NCBI GenBank assembly: GCA_051453625.1 | Contig: JBOZIK010000001.1 | Span: 256,564,233 to 256,628,232, forward strand | DNA: 64,000 nt | Direction of reading: 5' to 3' | Source: Welwitschia mirabilis | Lineage: Eukaryota > Gnetophyta > Gnetopsida > Welwitschiales | In this document: piece after piece, positions 34,400-46,971 of the stretch | Position numbering within the stretch: position 1 is the first letter of the stretch | Layout: every line of letters starts with the position of its first letter | Made by a program: the position numbers and the translations under genes | Notes under the pieces: generated by a model | Told to the model about the DNA's origin: nothing | The model's database searches: none | The model's input: only the letters and a program-made list of their open reading frames with translations

Positions 34400-36300
34400 A
34401 CTTTTCCCTTGTACATGAATCAGATTAAAATAAAAGCTATCATCATCAACTTATTACTTAAATTTCATGGCCTAAAATTTCAATATTCCTATGAGAATTT
34501 AACATAATTTAAAGCCATAATTTTAACTTTAGGAAATCAAGGCAAAATAGTTAAAATAAGACTTTTTCCTTTTTCTTTGAAAGGAAAAAAATAAATCTTA
34601 GCTAAATAACTTGAAACTTTAATTAAATCATGGAGATAGTTCACACGTGAGTTTTTGAAAAAGTATGTTTTAGCACAAAAAAGAATGAATTAAGAAGAAA
34701 TGGACTTCTAAAAATAAGAAAACAAAAACTTTCAAGAGGCATTTGAGTGCTTTAAATATCCATTAAAAAGATGTTTCCATCATGATTTTAAAGCTCAAAG
34801 ATTATCAAGTTTTTTCTATAATAAATTAACTACACAAGGTATGTAATTAATAGAGTTGATGAATGATTAAAATTTAATATCTAAAGAATCAAATGAAACA
34901 TGGGATACCTTTTAAAACATAGGTAAATTTTTTTAAAACTAGGAAATGCCTTTTAGAAATAAAGATGTAGTTAAATAATTTCAATATTCTAAGGGCATAG
35001 GATAAGAAATATATAGCCTAGATAATGAAGCAGAACTAAATAGAAAAATATATTTGATTACTAAGAGGTTAGATTTCCTTAATTCATCTAAACCTTAACT
35101 AATTAGTGGTGGATATATATGTGTTATATGTCCCTTTGAAGAATCCAAAGCAAAAGCGTATCTCTCAGTTCCACTTTATAAAGGGTTAGTAATCAAATGG
35201 GTAAATAGTATATAATATAAAAAATCCTTATTAGGAAAATAAAAATGAAAAAATCATTTGATCTTTTATAAAAGTTTCAAAAACATAAAACATCTACTTC
35301 AAAGGCATTTAATCAATATTAGATTATAGTAATAAAGAATATTTTTAAATACTCCATAAAAATTTAATTAGCTAATAAAAAAAATTAATAATAAAAATAC
35401 TCAAACTCTTCAACATTTACAATAAGGGATGGAAGAACTTTCTCAAATTATAACTTACTTGTTAACTTAACTCAACCAAGAGAAAAAGGTAAGTTCTTTT
35501 CTAACTTATTTCTAATATAAGGATGTTAACATAGAGAAAGGACAAGGAGAAGTTACTATCTTACTAAAAAGTGGTCTCCAAATAAATGAAAATGTTTAAA
35601 CACCTAGACAAAATCCTTCTACACCTAATACTAAACTTCAATAAATCCTCAAACTTAAGAAAGATGAATAAAATTACATGAAGAGATTAAGACATATAGA
35701 TTTGAGAAAGGCCTTATTTCCTAAATGCCTTATGTTATTAGGGGGAAAAAACTTGGAGAAGAATTCATAAATATCCTTAAGAAAGTTATAATAAACATTC
35801 CTTTTTTAGGTGCTATTAAGAAAGTTTCTTCTTATGAAAAACTCTTTAAATATATTTAAATAATAAAGATAAAAATAAATGTTAAAAGAATTTTTTCTTC
35901 ACCTAATAACTAAATGCCGTAATTGAAACAAACTCCCTTGAAAGTTTAGAAATCTAGGTTTTCTTACAATTTCATGCATCATAGGAAATAAGAAGATTAA
36001 TAAAGCCTTATTACACTTGGAAGCTCATCTAAACCTAATGTTGTATACATTATGTAAATAACTTGAATTATAAGAACTAAAAAAACTAGGATAACTTTTG
36101 AACTTACTAATTACTAAGTTAAAATACCCAAGGAAATAATTCAAGATGTTTAGGTGTAAGTAGATAAATTTTACTAACTACTATACTTTATGGTTTTACA
36201 TATGGAAGAGAATCTAAGATAATTTTTCCTTATCTTAAAAGGTCATTCCTAGACACCTCTAATTATTTAACAAACTATAGAAATGGATTAGTAAAGATGT
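34400..36300 (+). pseudogene. Athila-like gag and protease, element 2
   Basis: The gag block at 34400-35750 parallels 7195-8121 plus 18598-19010 of element 1. At 35930-36040 KFRNLGFLTISCIIGNKKIN followed by KALLHLEAHLNLML is the protease, with the LLDLGASVNLLP active site altered to LHLEAHLNLML, so the catalytic Asp-Ser/Thr-Gly is lost. Farther on, KYPRK and a VDF / ILKRSFLDTS-like tail near 36120-36270 complete the domain. No open frame spans any of it. Confidence 0.75.
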
Positions 36301-36639
36301 CCTTTGGGAATATAAATATAAAGTTACAAGATTTTAATGTAATGAAAGAACCTTGTGGATGAATTAGAACACTTAGACTTAGTTAAAACTTATGAAGATG
36401 AAATCCTTGAATCTTTATTCTCCTTAGAAGATCATCCATAACATGAACCTCACGAAGAAAAACCTTACCTGCTAAAGGAATTCCAACTTTGATACATTTT
36501 ATAGGAAGGTTAAATTTGAACCTTTGCCACATGCATCACAAAAACAACCTTCTAGTAAAGAGTGCATTATTAATGTTAAACCTAAACCTCTTCTTAGAAT
36601 ATTTAAATACACATTATTAGAAATTAGTAAATCCTAGCT

Positions 36640-37740
36640 TGTGTTACTTTGTGTAAATTTTTCTACTCCCTAAGAAGAAGCCTTAGTTCTATGCCCAAAC
36701 AACATAAAAATATTATAGGATGGGCTACCTTTAATCTAAAAGAAATCAAAACCATTACATATATCCAATTCATGGCCATGTTGGATATTATCATAGATTC
36801 ATCAAATACTTTTCTAGATTTCTAAACCTCTATCCAATTTTCTTATAAGAGTAACATTTTTTAAGTGGCCTTTTAATTGTTAAATTGAATTTAAATCTTT
36901 GAAATCATTTTTACTTTATAGTTATGTCACAACCTATTGATTGATTGTTTCTATTTGAACTTATTTATGATGCTATTGATTATGATTGAGGAGCTACCTT
37001 AGGTCAAAGAAAAGAATAAATCCCATACATAATATATTATGCAAGCAAAAATTTACTAGGTATTTAATGAGACAACACAACTAAGGGTTAAAAAATACTT
37101 TTAATCATAGTTTTATCCTTAAGAAATTTAGATCTAGTTTTTTAGGTGTAACAAATTCCATAGATGTAAATCCTTTTCTTTTTAAATACCTTACGGCTAA
37201 GAAAGAATGTAAAGTTAGACTCATTAGGTGCAGTTTACTATTATAAGAATATGAACTAGAAAGCAAGACTAACAAAGGTGTGGAAAACGTTATTACTAAT
37301 CACTTATCTCATCTTAGGCTTTTCTATCCATCTTATTTAGATTTTTTTCCATGTTGAAAATACTTTTCCTAATGAACATAATATAGCTTTACAAAAGGAG
37401 CCTCTGTATGATGACATAGCAAGCTATCTTATTGTACATATGGTGCCTAATAATTGAAATAAACAAAGTGGAAAATGATTCTTACATGAGGGTGATAAAT
37501 ATTTTTTAAATGATCCTTATTTTTTCAAATATTGTACTAATTAAACCATTTGTATATGCATTCTTCAATAGGGAGTTATAAATGTTTTGAAATTTTTACA
37601 TGACTATGTTTATGTTTTATCTTTTTTGCTAAGAAAACCTTATAAGATTCTTTAATCTAGTTTATATTGACCTAATTTTTCAAATATACTTAGAACTAAA
37701 AATCATGTTATAGATTTCAATGTTTAGTTATCCTTTAATT
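36640..37740 (+). pseudogene. Athila-like RT remnant, RNase H and integrase start, element 2
   Basis: A short RT N-terminal piece (GWATFNLKEIKTIT, about 36720-36762) runs straight into GHVGYYHRFIKYFSRF at 36773-36821, which belongs near the RT C-terminus. RNase H follows: GATLGQRKE and IIYYASKNLL near 36990-37060, FLFKYLTAKKECKVRLIR at about 37175-37230, and NKGVENVITNHLSHL near 37270-37320. Then the integrase N-terminus: YDDIASYLIVHMVP and KYFLNDPYFFKYC at about 37405-37540, and a FAKKTL remnant near 37625. The YxDD catalytic region of RT is missing. Confidence 0.82.
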
Positions 37741-38096
37741 AAAAAATAATAATATGCATATGTTACATGTCATGAATTCTAAATGTTGAGGGGATGGCCA
37801 TGTATTTGTTAAAATCAATAAATTTGTTATAATAAATTTCTTAAGTATTAAATTAATAAAGAATTATTGTTAAATGAGTCAAAGTTTTATTCTTAAACTA
37901 TCCACATGAACATTGTGACAAGGTGTAATATTCAGATTAACCTTTTACAAAAGTCAAAAGTGAGGTTTGATTAAGGCATAGGGCATAGATGTGCATGTTG
38001 TAATCCTTGTCACCTTTTGAGCTAGGCCCCTATTGGTGCTAGAGAGAAGACCTTAGAACGTAAGCCCTCTTGGCTAGTCTACCAAGCCATATCACT
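37741..38096. other. Spacer, nothing recognised
   Basis: Begins AT-rich and becomes more GC-balanced from about 37980. No coding or repeat signal identified. Confidence 0.35.
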
Positions 38097-39400
38097 TGTA
38101 ATATCCCTGTGTTTTGTCATGTGCTTGGTCGCACGAGAGGTCTATTAAGTGTGTGTCTAGATTAGGTTTATAATATTAATCAACTATACCTTAATGATAA
38201 ACAAAATATAAAAGATAGGCATAAATGAATTACAATATAATAATTAGCTTAAATAATTATTAATAGATAAGGCTATGCTAATGAGTTAATTAAGGTTTAT
38301 TAAGGTTAAGTAAAAATTAAGGAATTATGTTGTGGTTAAATACATTAGTGTTAATATTATTTTAATTAGTAAATAATAAATAAAATGTAATAATATATAA
38401 GTTAAGAGACATGTATGATTTAATGGATATTAAATGTTAATTCATAATTACTTAATAATAAAGTACCCTTAGAATATGACAAATGTTATAGGCTAATGTT
38501 TACATGGCAATATTGAAAAGTGAATCTTGTTAAATGCATGAAAAGGTGGCTTGTTGATGAGGTGGCATTTTGAAGGATGATGTGGATCCATTAAATGGAT
38601 TATAATAATTTACTAATACATAATAATAATATTTTAAATGTTAAATGAGGTTGCAATAATTAGAAAAGGTTGAAGTGACAAGCTAGCAGTGTATTATTAT
38701 GATTTGCTTAAGGTTTATGTGGCAATTTATTGAGTTAAGGTGGCCACATTCTATTTAATATGGCATTAGAAAGGAGGAGGTCTCTCTTCACATGATGAAA
38801 TCATGCAGTTTGACAAATGGCAATGTTGTTAAAGTAAGTTCATCCTTTAAAAGCAGAACCTTATAATTTAGTAGAGGTTAGATAATTTCTTCATAGAGAA
38901 TAGAGATTCTTGAACTCGTGAAGGGAAGATGGAGCAAGGCTTTTGCATAAAGAAGTTGTTTAGGAGGAGAAGAAGGAAGATCTCTCCTATACCTTATTGT
39001 GAGATAAGTATGAAGCCCTTTATCAAACTTTTATTAAGATTGAGTTAAATATGGCTATTAACAATTAGTATAGTTAAGAAGTTTGTCTATAAATCTATCT
39101 TATCTAAAGGAGGAGGGAAAGGATTGACCCTTTGGGCCATGCCACCTTAATAATTATTTAATGATTCAAATTAATTCTTCTTATTATTAACTTAGTGGTA
39201 TGGTTAAGTTCGTTGATATATTTTCTCTATTAATAAGAGAAAATTACTTAAATGTGTTATTTTCTATTGTTATGAAAACATGTATTTATATTTTTAATTA
39301 AATAGTGCTTTCACCATCAAGAGTCTTTAGCCGAAGTCTTTCTTAAGCATGCGCCAAAATGGAACTGCCTACATCTAAATGAATCCTTAAATAGAATTAC
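38097..39400 (+). repeat. Possible solo LTR
   Basis: Starts 'tgtaatatccctgtgtttt', a common opening of plant gypsy-type LTRs, then a TAAT-rich stretch, a 'tttaaaagc' TATA-like element near 38848 and a purine-rich leader-like segment. No primer site, coding domain or partner copy was seen, and the right end is a guess. Confidence 0.3.
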
Positions 39401-40257
39401 TTAACTAACCCACCAATCTTTATTGTCCTTAGATAATGCAAATACCATGAAACAATTTGTATTTTTCAAAAGGAGATATTTGAAATTTTAGTCAAGGTTG
39501 GTTCATCTATAGGTTGGTCCTTAGTTAAGTAAAGTGTAAATTTAAGGTTGTAGATAGAAAAGACCTTGTCATTAACTTAAACAAAAAGGTATTACTTTAT
39601 TTTATTGCAAATAGGAGAAATAATCTTTAATTACTAAGCTCCTAAGATTTAGGATGACAATAGACTTCATGAATATATTAGGATGAAGATAAACTTTATG
39701 AATTTAAATATTTTGCACCTATGTGAAACATAGCTACAGGTAATTCATAAAATCCATCATCTCAACATATGGGAAACTTAATAAGCTAATATTAAGGAAA
39801 GAACCTTAGAAAGACAAATGGAGTTTTAAAATACATTTCAGCATTATAAACCATTGAAAAGAATAGTGTGCAAAAACTACTGGAAATACAAGAAAAGGAA
39901 ATCAAACAACTATCAACAACTACTATGAACCAATCCTTCAGAATTATAATATTTCCAGCATATTAGTATAGACTTTTCACAGAAAGAACATAAGCAGACA
40001 AAGCTTTACACAAAGCGTAGAAAGGTATAAAAGGAAGAAAGATCAAGTACAAGAAAATAGTTTGTAGAATCTCACATTGAATCTTATCTTAAGGATAATT
40101 ATCGTATTGGTAACAACAGGGGAACGGAAGATCCATGAAATTGCGTTTCATTGTCACTTCAATATACTCCTGTTTTCTTTTTCTTATTGATAGATAAACA
40201 TTGAAAACTGTCGAAATCATTTGATCGAGATGATAATAAGCAATAGCACTGCAAATA
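39401..40257. other. Low-copy-looking flank of the gene model
   Basis: Less AT-extreme than the surroundings from about 39850. It lies downstream of the minus-strand gene model and could hold its 3' untranslated region. A frame at 40089-40316 on the minus strand overlaps it but lacks support. Confidence 0.3.
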
Positions 40258-41333
40258 TCACTTATTTTGTGTAACGCTATTCCATTCCTGCAAATCAAGG
40301 AAGAGGAGAAGATCAAATGCCATTTCGTTGTGGCCTAGCTCCTCGCCAAAATGTGATTTAACCGGCAGCCCTATTTCCCTTGGCCTGTAACGCCTGCTGT
40401 TTTTTTGCACTATAATGAGTGGTTGGCCTATTTGTGAGGCCTCCAATGCCTCTATCCCTGCCTTGAGCCTTAAATCATATCCTGCAAAACAAGACAAAAA
40501 CCAGCACATCAAAGAAAAATATATATATAAGAAGAAATCTGTAAATAATAAACCTACAACCAAAGCCACAATTTCCATTGATAACGGTGGAAATGAGGTA
40601 AGAGCGGTAGGAAACAGAGAGCCGGTGTCATTAAGCATAGAAGAGAACAGAAAACGGCATAAGGGAAAGCCATCAAAAGGAGAGAAATGACCATTTTTTC
40701 CCATCAGTAAACCTGCAAATGGGCAAGAAAACACGCAATGACAATAAAAATCGAAGCGAAAAATGGCGGAAATTTAGAAAAATAAACCGACGCGCGAATA
40801 GTAAATAAGGAAAAGTAAAAAGCGCGACAAATCCTAGATCCGTTCTGCATAAACGCACCAATAGAAATCGCATTCTGAATTTCCGCGTATCTGTTAACAG
40901 CATTACAACTATTGTCGGCGTCCTCTTCAATCTCATCCAAAAGCCCTTCATTGAAACCGCTATTTCGTCTGGAAGCAAAAACCTTAACCTGTAAAACAAG
41001 AATACTGTAGCGATATCGATTACTGCATATGTCTCCAAAGTTTTTGAAAACCATTTGTCCTCAAAGTAGTATTGCAAAACCCTTTGGAAGTCTCTGGCTC
41101 AGCGGACATTCATGAGTGAAATACAGACTACCAACTTATTTGCAAGGCATGAGACGCACTAACCATTGCTATACCCTGTGGTAATGGCCATGCCTTTGGC
41201 TGTCTTTGTGCTTAATTACCTCTCTGTAAAAGATGATGGCTCTGGTTGTAAGCACGCAGAAAGCCTCCACTTTGAAGTGGCGCACACAGACCAAGTGAGA
41301 CATTTTGAGGTCCAGCGTTGCAATCGGAGTCAT
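40258..41333 (-). CDS. Candidate four-exon gene, unknown family
   Basis: Model, minus strand: exon 1 41333-41220 (ATG to GAG|gtaatt), exon 2 40988-40859 (ttgttttacag| to ATTG|gtgcgt), exon 3 40481-40363 (tgttttgcag| to CCG|gttaaa), exon 4 40287-40258 (cttccttgatttgcag| to TGA). Phases are 0, 1 and 0, and the join is open throughout, giving 130 residues. Exon 2 has an acidic stretch (LLDEIEEDADN) and exon 3 is basic (QKNSRRYRPREIG). No signal peptide or membrane segment is obvious in the spliced form. Codons here are much less AT-rich than in the transposon debris. The last intron is short (75 bp) and weak at its donor; if retained, the frame stays open to the same stop. Likewise, translation could continue from 40734 through the second intron. 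I do not recognise the family; expression is unproven. Confidence 0.4.
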
Positions 41334-41559
41334 GGAAGCAACAAGGGCAACGTTGGGTTGGTAAAATGTTGAGTTGGAGAAAGGGCTTGGATTCAAGGAG
41401 CCTATACGGTGGACACAATATTTTGAAAAACAATAAACAAGGAGGGAACACAATTTTTAACATTTTTTTTCTTGAAATGCTTAGAAGGGGTTTAAAAATA
41501 ATTATTATTTTAATTACAAAACGAAATCGGTCATAATAGTGATGAAGCCGGAAGGGCAA

Positions 41560-41820
41560 TCCATATGTCTATGACTTGGTGATGTGGTGAAGTTATAAAG
41601 TGAGAGGTTTTAGGTTCAAGCCTTTTTACCTCACTTTTCCCTGTTTAAAGGAACTTAATTTTATTTTATAATTATGTATACTCTTTTTAATTTTTTCTAC
41701 AATTATATATATATAAATAAGTGGGTGCCTAAGGGTGTAAGTCAATAGGTAAGTTAACTTATAACAATATATTTAGGGAGTAGAGTAGTGATAAAGTTTG
41801 AAAGTGGTTACACATAAAAT
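41560..41820 (+). mobile_element. tRNA-derived SINE heads, possibly two
   Basis: 'atgacttggtgatgtggtg' (41571-41589) as A box and 'ggttcaagcc' (41613-41622), a near-perfect B box, form a pol III promoter of plant SINE type. A second tRNA-like head may start near 41736 ('taagtcaataggtaag' as A box, 'gtttgaaag' near 41797 as decayed B box). AT-rich filler lies between them. No target duplication was found, and neither head can fold as a full tRNA. Confidence 0.5.
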
Positions 41821-43736
41821 ATTGTTTATAAGGAAAGATAGTTGGAGGAAGAGGGGTATTCACATATAGTAATAATTTCAGAAAAGGAGGCCCACTTGGC
41901 TTATATTCATAGGTCAAGTGGGGCCTTGAAAAAGACAGATCAAAATAAAAATACAACAAAGAGATATAAACATATCTTTATACTTTAAGAGGTAATCCAT
42001 TAGAAAATGAAAATAGGACTATGATAAGTTAAGATATAAGATAAGTTTAACCCTAAAAAGTTAAGTAATTTTTTAGAACAGGAAATTATATAGTAAATGG
42101 ATGGATTAAATATAGGGTAGAGCTAAAAGGATTAGTAGTAGGAGAACTAGTACAAGCACATACATGGCTTGATAGGAGATCAAGAGCTTGGAATGGTTAA
42201 GAAAAGTATTATTAAGTCTTGATCCATTCTTGTAATGCTTGCTCTATTAAAGGATTAAGTAGAACGTAATATGAGTAATTAGCATGAAAATTAATACAAA
42301 TACAACTTGGTTAAGTTATAATAGAGAAAGATAATATCAAATATATATAGGCTATAAGCTCATATTTATTAGAATTAATTAGATTAATTAGTATTAATAT
42401 TAAATTATAAATTCTCAATTATGAAGGGTTAGAAGGACTATAAGGAAACATACCCATATAAGTTGAAATATGTAAATATGACCTTGAATGAATAACATAC
42501 AGTAATAAATAACCTACATGTGGTTAGTCACTTGCAGCAATTGATTTAAAAAATATAGGAAGCATAAAATATATAATATAAATGAGATAAAGATAATGGA
42601 GTTGTTATTAAAAGAGATAATAAAGTTTATGCATTAAAGGGGAAAAGAAATAGTAGACAATGGTAAGTTATAAAAAGGTTAATAGGGCTTTAAGACTTAA
42701 TAGCCAACCTTATATTTAATTAGGGCTAAACCTTTAATTATGATAAGTTATGAAAAGAGCAATGCGGTAGCCCAATGAAGAGTATGCATAGAGAGTAGCG
42801 CTATGAGATTGATTCACATGAACCATGTGTGGTCAAGCTGGCTTATTTATGATCCTTATGAGGTTATGCCCCCATACTAGCGGTGGATGGATGGTTAGAC
42901 AAGAGCTCCATGAGAGACTTAACTAGCTGTTTTCCCATATTTTATATGGATATACATTATAGGATGTTTTCTATGAGTTCATATTGATGTCTTGATTTAT
43001 CAGATCTAGCTTGTCGTTGGCCTGTTTGTCCACTAATACAAAGCATTTGGACCTACATTATTGTTATGTATCTTGGTAGTAATAGAAAGAGGGTTCCAGA
43101 TAGAACTATGTGTGGTCTTAGTTCCTCCAGATGAGGATACATAAACGTGGTTGCTTACTGTAGGTCAACTAATCGCTCGACCATAACTCATACACTTTTA
43201 TTGTGTGTTTCATATTGTGACATCACACTTGTATAGTGTGTTCCTTATCTCACTTTGTCACATAATGTAATTTCACATTTTGTACTATGATTTATACACC
43301 TTCATTGCATGTTTCTAATTGATAATCCTGAACATTCTAGAATTAGGATGTGTTGTAGATCAGATGAGCTATCATCATATAGTTCTTCTAAGCATAGCAT
43401 ATGGATGTTTGAAAGTACATCATTTAGTTGTAGTCGAATTATTTTGTAGTATTAGTTAAATGTGTAATTAGGTAATGGATTATTTTAATTAATAAAAAAA
43501 TTTAGGTGTAATTTGAGTATAAATTGGAGTATGTGACATCACCCTCATTAGTGATGATTAGTTAAGTTTGGAGAGAGAAGGTTGTGAGGTTAATAAAGAT
43601 AAATTCTATTTTAACATTCTTTTCAATGGTTTATGTTTCATATCTAGCATTTATTTTCTTAATGTTTTTACTCTTATTAATTACATAAATTTCAACTTCA
43701 ATATCATACTAAATTTTGATAGATTAGAATGTCACA
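41821..43736 (+). repeat. Probable copia LTR (right end defined, left end not)
   Basis: Ends 'tcaca' directly before a primer site at 43737. A TATA-like 'tataaatt' (43518-43525) sits about 210 bases before the end, as in a U3/R/U5 layout. Short imperfect repeats of the type 'catacactt...tgtgtttc' occur at 43188-43320. The left limit and the matching 3' LTR were not found; part of this span may be unrelated sequence. Confidence 0.4.
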
Positions 43737-43750
43737 ATTGGTATCAAATC
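43737..43750 (+). other. Primer binding site, initiator Met tRNA type
   Basis: 'attggtatcaaatc' is the initiator-Met primer site (ATTGGTATCAGAGC) with two G-to-A changes. It implies a plus-strand LTR retrotransposon body to the right, but none is readable. Confidence 0.6.
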
Positions 43751-44399
43751 AAGACAATCCACCACACAATTTTTTTTCTTATGTTTAAAGAAAGATATAT
43801 ACATGTTTATCTTAACCATTATTCTATGCCAAAAAGAAAGGATCATAAAGTGTAACTCTTAAAGAAAAATAAATGTTTGTATTACATAATACAAGGGTTA
43901 ATTGTAAAGGCAAAAAATGCCACACTAGAATAAGATTTTAGAAAGATAGAGATAAGAGGCAAGGATCACTCCTTATTAGAACCATTTCAATCATGAGAAG
44001 TGTGCAAATAGAAACCTCTTCATAAGAGGTAAAGAAATATGGAGATAATCTTTCCCTTAGTGTCATTAGAAAGTAGGTAATCCATAGTCACAACCTTACT
44101 ATACTAGTGACTCAGTAGGGATGTAATGCACTATATTAATAATTGTAAATATGTCTTGGAAATATGACAGTTGTGGTAAAAATCACACAGTCCTATTTAG
44201 TCACTACAAGACCCTTTAAGGATTTATTTCAAATTCATGCTAGGTGTGAAATGTACACATATTTTTTATGACCCTTTCATGAGCCCTAAATCCAGATGAG
44301 TAACTTTATTTTACAACCCTTGGTTCTTAAGCCAAGGGAATTCATCTTAGCATATACATAAAAACAAAAGGTATAGATTCAAGTAAAAGGTAGGTTTTT
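43751..44399. other. No gene seen
   Basis: Would be the leader/gag start of the plus-strand element implied by the primer site, but no gag residues were recognised. Confidence 0.35.
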
Positions 44400-46971
44400 G
44401 ATATTTTATGAGTACATAGAAAAAACATAAGAGAGGGCCCTAACATCTGAATTTGAACTTCTACTTCCTTGAGTTGCCTCATGCTTGGAGTCTAACTCAT
44501 TGATAAAAATCTTAAAAATTTAATGGATTGTGTCTTAGGTATTGCTCACCAATAGAATTAGAAAAAATTCATTGATCTAGCTACTAGAAAATATTCCTTA
44601 AAATTATAGCTTCATCAATCACTATACTAGAAGTTGTTATCTTGTCATTCCCTTTGAGATGCTTAAGAAAGAATCATTGCTTCTAATATCTTAGCTTGTT
44701 TAATTTGAGAGATAAGCCCTTGCATATTGGAATCTAGATTAGACAAGAAAAAAATAGCCTCTTATCTATCTTAGAATAAGATCTAGCAATAGTAGAAGTA
44801 GAGGAAAGTAAATTCATGAATACAAAATTAGTAGCAATAGGGTGGGATGTTAGATCTAATAAGAAATTAAGTAATGAACTTCCTAGATCTACATATGATG
44901 TCAGAGCTAAGTCATTCACATACCAAAATCCCTTGAAATTGCTTACCCCATTAAAGTTATTATCTTCAAAATTAGAAAAACTAAGAACTTTGAGTTTTAT
45001 TAGGAAATCCTAGCTAGGTAGATTAATTACTTCAATACATAAATAGATATTGAACTATTTATCCACATTCATCTTCTTCTTCTCCTAGAGAGAAGTAAGG
45101 AAAGATATTCTTTAGTAGTTTGAAAGCATATTAGGATTACTAGCTCCTATAGTTGTAGGGAATTAAGATGATCACATTAGGACCATAATTAAAGAAAGAT
45201 TAACTTTGATTACAAAACCTAAGGAGACCTATTAGGTCATGGAAGAAATTTGAAAATGCATTATTGAAAAAGTGACACACTATTAATATAATGAAATTAA
45301 TATCATTAATTTTTTTTATATGCATCTAAATATCAAAATGATTTATGTCTTAATGTATTTTTTTCTTTTACAAAAACATTACATTCATTTTAGTTATTAC
45401 ATTCCTTTATCAGAAAGTGATTAATTACATCTGATTTACTTAATTCGAGTTCTATTATTTCAAATCCATATCTAATAGCTTGTAAGAATACAATTTAATT
45501 AACTCTCTTATAGAGAATTTACTTCTTCAAATTGGATTTTATAAATGAATACATTCTTTTGATTAAAGATGACTACTTCCTAAAGTAGAACTTTTTTCCA
45601 AGAATCTTAAAATGATAAATTCATGCTTTGAGGGGAAATTTGGTAATAATTTCCTTCTTATTTTGTAGGTTAATAACTCATATGTAAGAAAGAATACACT
45701 CTTGGTTTTTCTAGGGTAGCTATAAGAAGCTAAAATATTTCTTCTCCACATCAAAGAAATCCTATGCAACAAGCACCATAAAATCTAATTAAAATTAGAA
45801 GTTATAATTTAAAAAAACCCTATTGATATAGGAGCACAATTATTTGGTTTAGATTAGACACTATTTATAATTGTTAAGCATAGGAACTAATCTATGGAAG
45901 TTGTCATTGGCTTAATAAACAATCAAATATAGAATATTGTAATAATTAGATTAAAAAATTTTACCATAATATGACTATTTAATATATTAGTAATAATTCC
46001 CATTACTTCTCCATCAATATGAACCTAAACATAGCTAAATGGAAAGTGGTATTAAAGGCTACGATGTAATGCATTGACATTTAATTATGAAAGACTACTA
46101 ACACCAAAACTTTTGCACTCCAACTAAGTACATAAAACTATACATCTCTAAGGTATCCAATGAGTAAGAGTAGCAAATTCTTCATTAACATCTAAATCGT
46201 AAAGAATCACATATGCTGTTGGGGTATAAGAACATTGTGCAAATTCAAATTTTGCCATCATTATAGCATGTTATCTTTTGAATGGTGGTCAATAACCTAA
46301 ATTCCATCATGGATATCAAAAATTAATGAGACATCATGTCCACTTACTTCTCACCATTATTAATTATGAAAAATTCAAATTTCACTACCCTATTATTAAT
46401 TGTATGAATTTTGTAGTTTAGTTCTCTATTGTACTTACATTCCCATTTTTTATGAATTTAGGTTATGACTATGTATTATTCAATTACCTTAAGAAAGATC
46501 AGTGAAATTTATCATCATGTTTAAAAGTGAATTATCAAAGATTTACCTCATTAAATAGGACTCTAAATAAACATCTTCAGCATCTTCTAGGTAGGATATA
46601 TCAAATGATGACTTGAAGGCATACTTGGGAAGAAATAAGCCCTTATGATATTATTTTTAAACATTTAGTTTTGTTCCTTCTAAATTTTCTCCCATGTATC
46701 CCTTATGCTTCTTATTTTCTTTATATTTAAATCCATTTCCATGATTATCTTCCATATTTTCTTCCTTGCAATCCTAAATCATTTGTTCTTTTCTCTCTAT
46801 TGATGTATAAATATTCCAAACAATGAATGAAAATTGGAGCTGTTTTAATAGAGAATCATATACATTCCCTAAGATATTTCTCTTAGTCCATGAGTCTTTC
46901 ATGTAAATGAGATTGACAATCTCAATAATACTTAGATTTAAAAAAATTGAAAAAATCATAAATTGATTCAA
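44400..46971 (-). pseudogene. Unrecognised decayed coding region
   Basis: Several long stretches read as protein on the minus strand with only scattered stops. The best is 46971-46540 in a single frame, interrupted by four stops, with KHKGYMGENLEGTKLNV and FLPKYAFKSSFDIS followed by YLEDAEDVYLESYLM. Others are near 46250-46140 (SYTPTAYVILYDLDVNEEF), 45772-45563 (69 open codons), 45485-45420 (AIRYGFEIIELELSKSD) and 44500-44420 (INELDSKHEATQGSRSSNS). The order suggests one protein of several hundred residues or more. I could not match it to a retrotransposon, transposase or host family. A related segment lies at 50660-51040. Confidence 0.4.

Larger units (their letters stand above)
32830..37740 (+). 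mobile_element. Athila-like Ty3/gypsy element 2, internally deleted and truncated
   Basis: Paralogue of element 1, collinear from the middle of the LTR through leader, gag, protease, RT, RNase H and the first part of integrase, ending near 37740. The first half of its LTR and everything after the integrase N-terminus are missing, and the RT core is deleted. It provides the uninterrupted gag sequence that shows where the copia element entered element 1. Confidence 0.75.

Noticed and set aside
40415-40690. Plus-strand 91-codon frame
   Set aside because: Shadow of the minus-strand gene model; composition is Lys-rich antisense of a T-rich intron.
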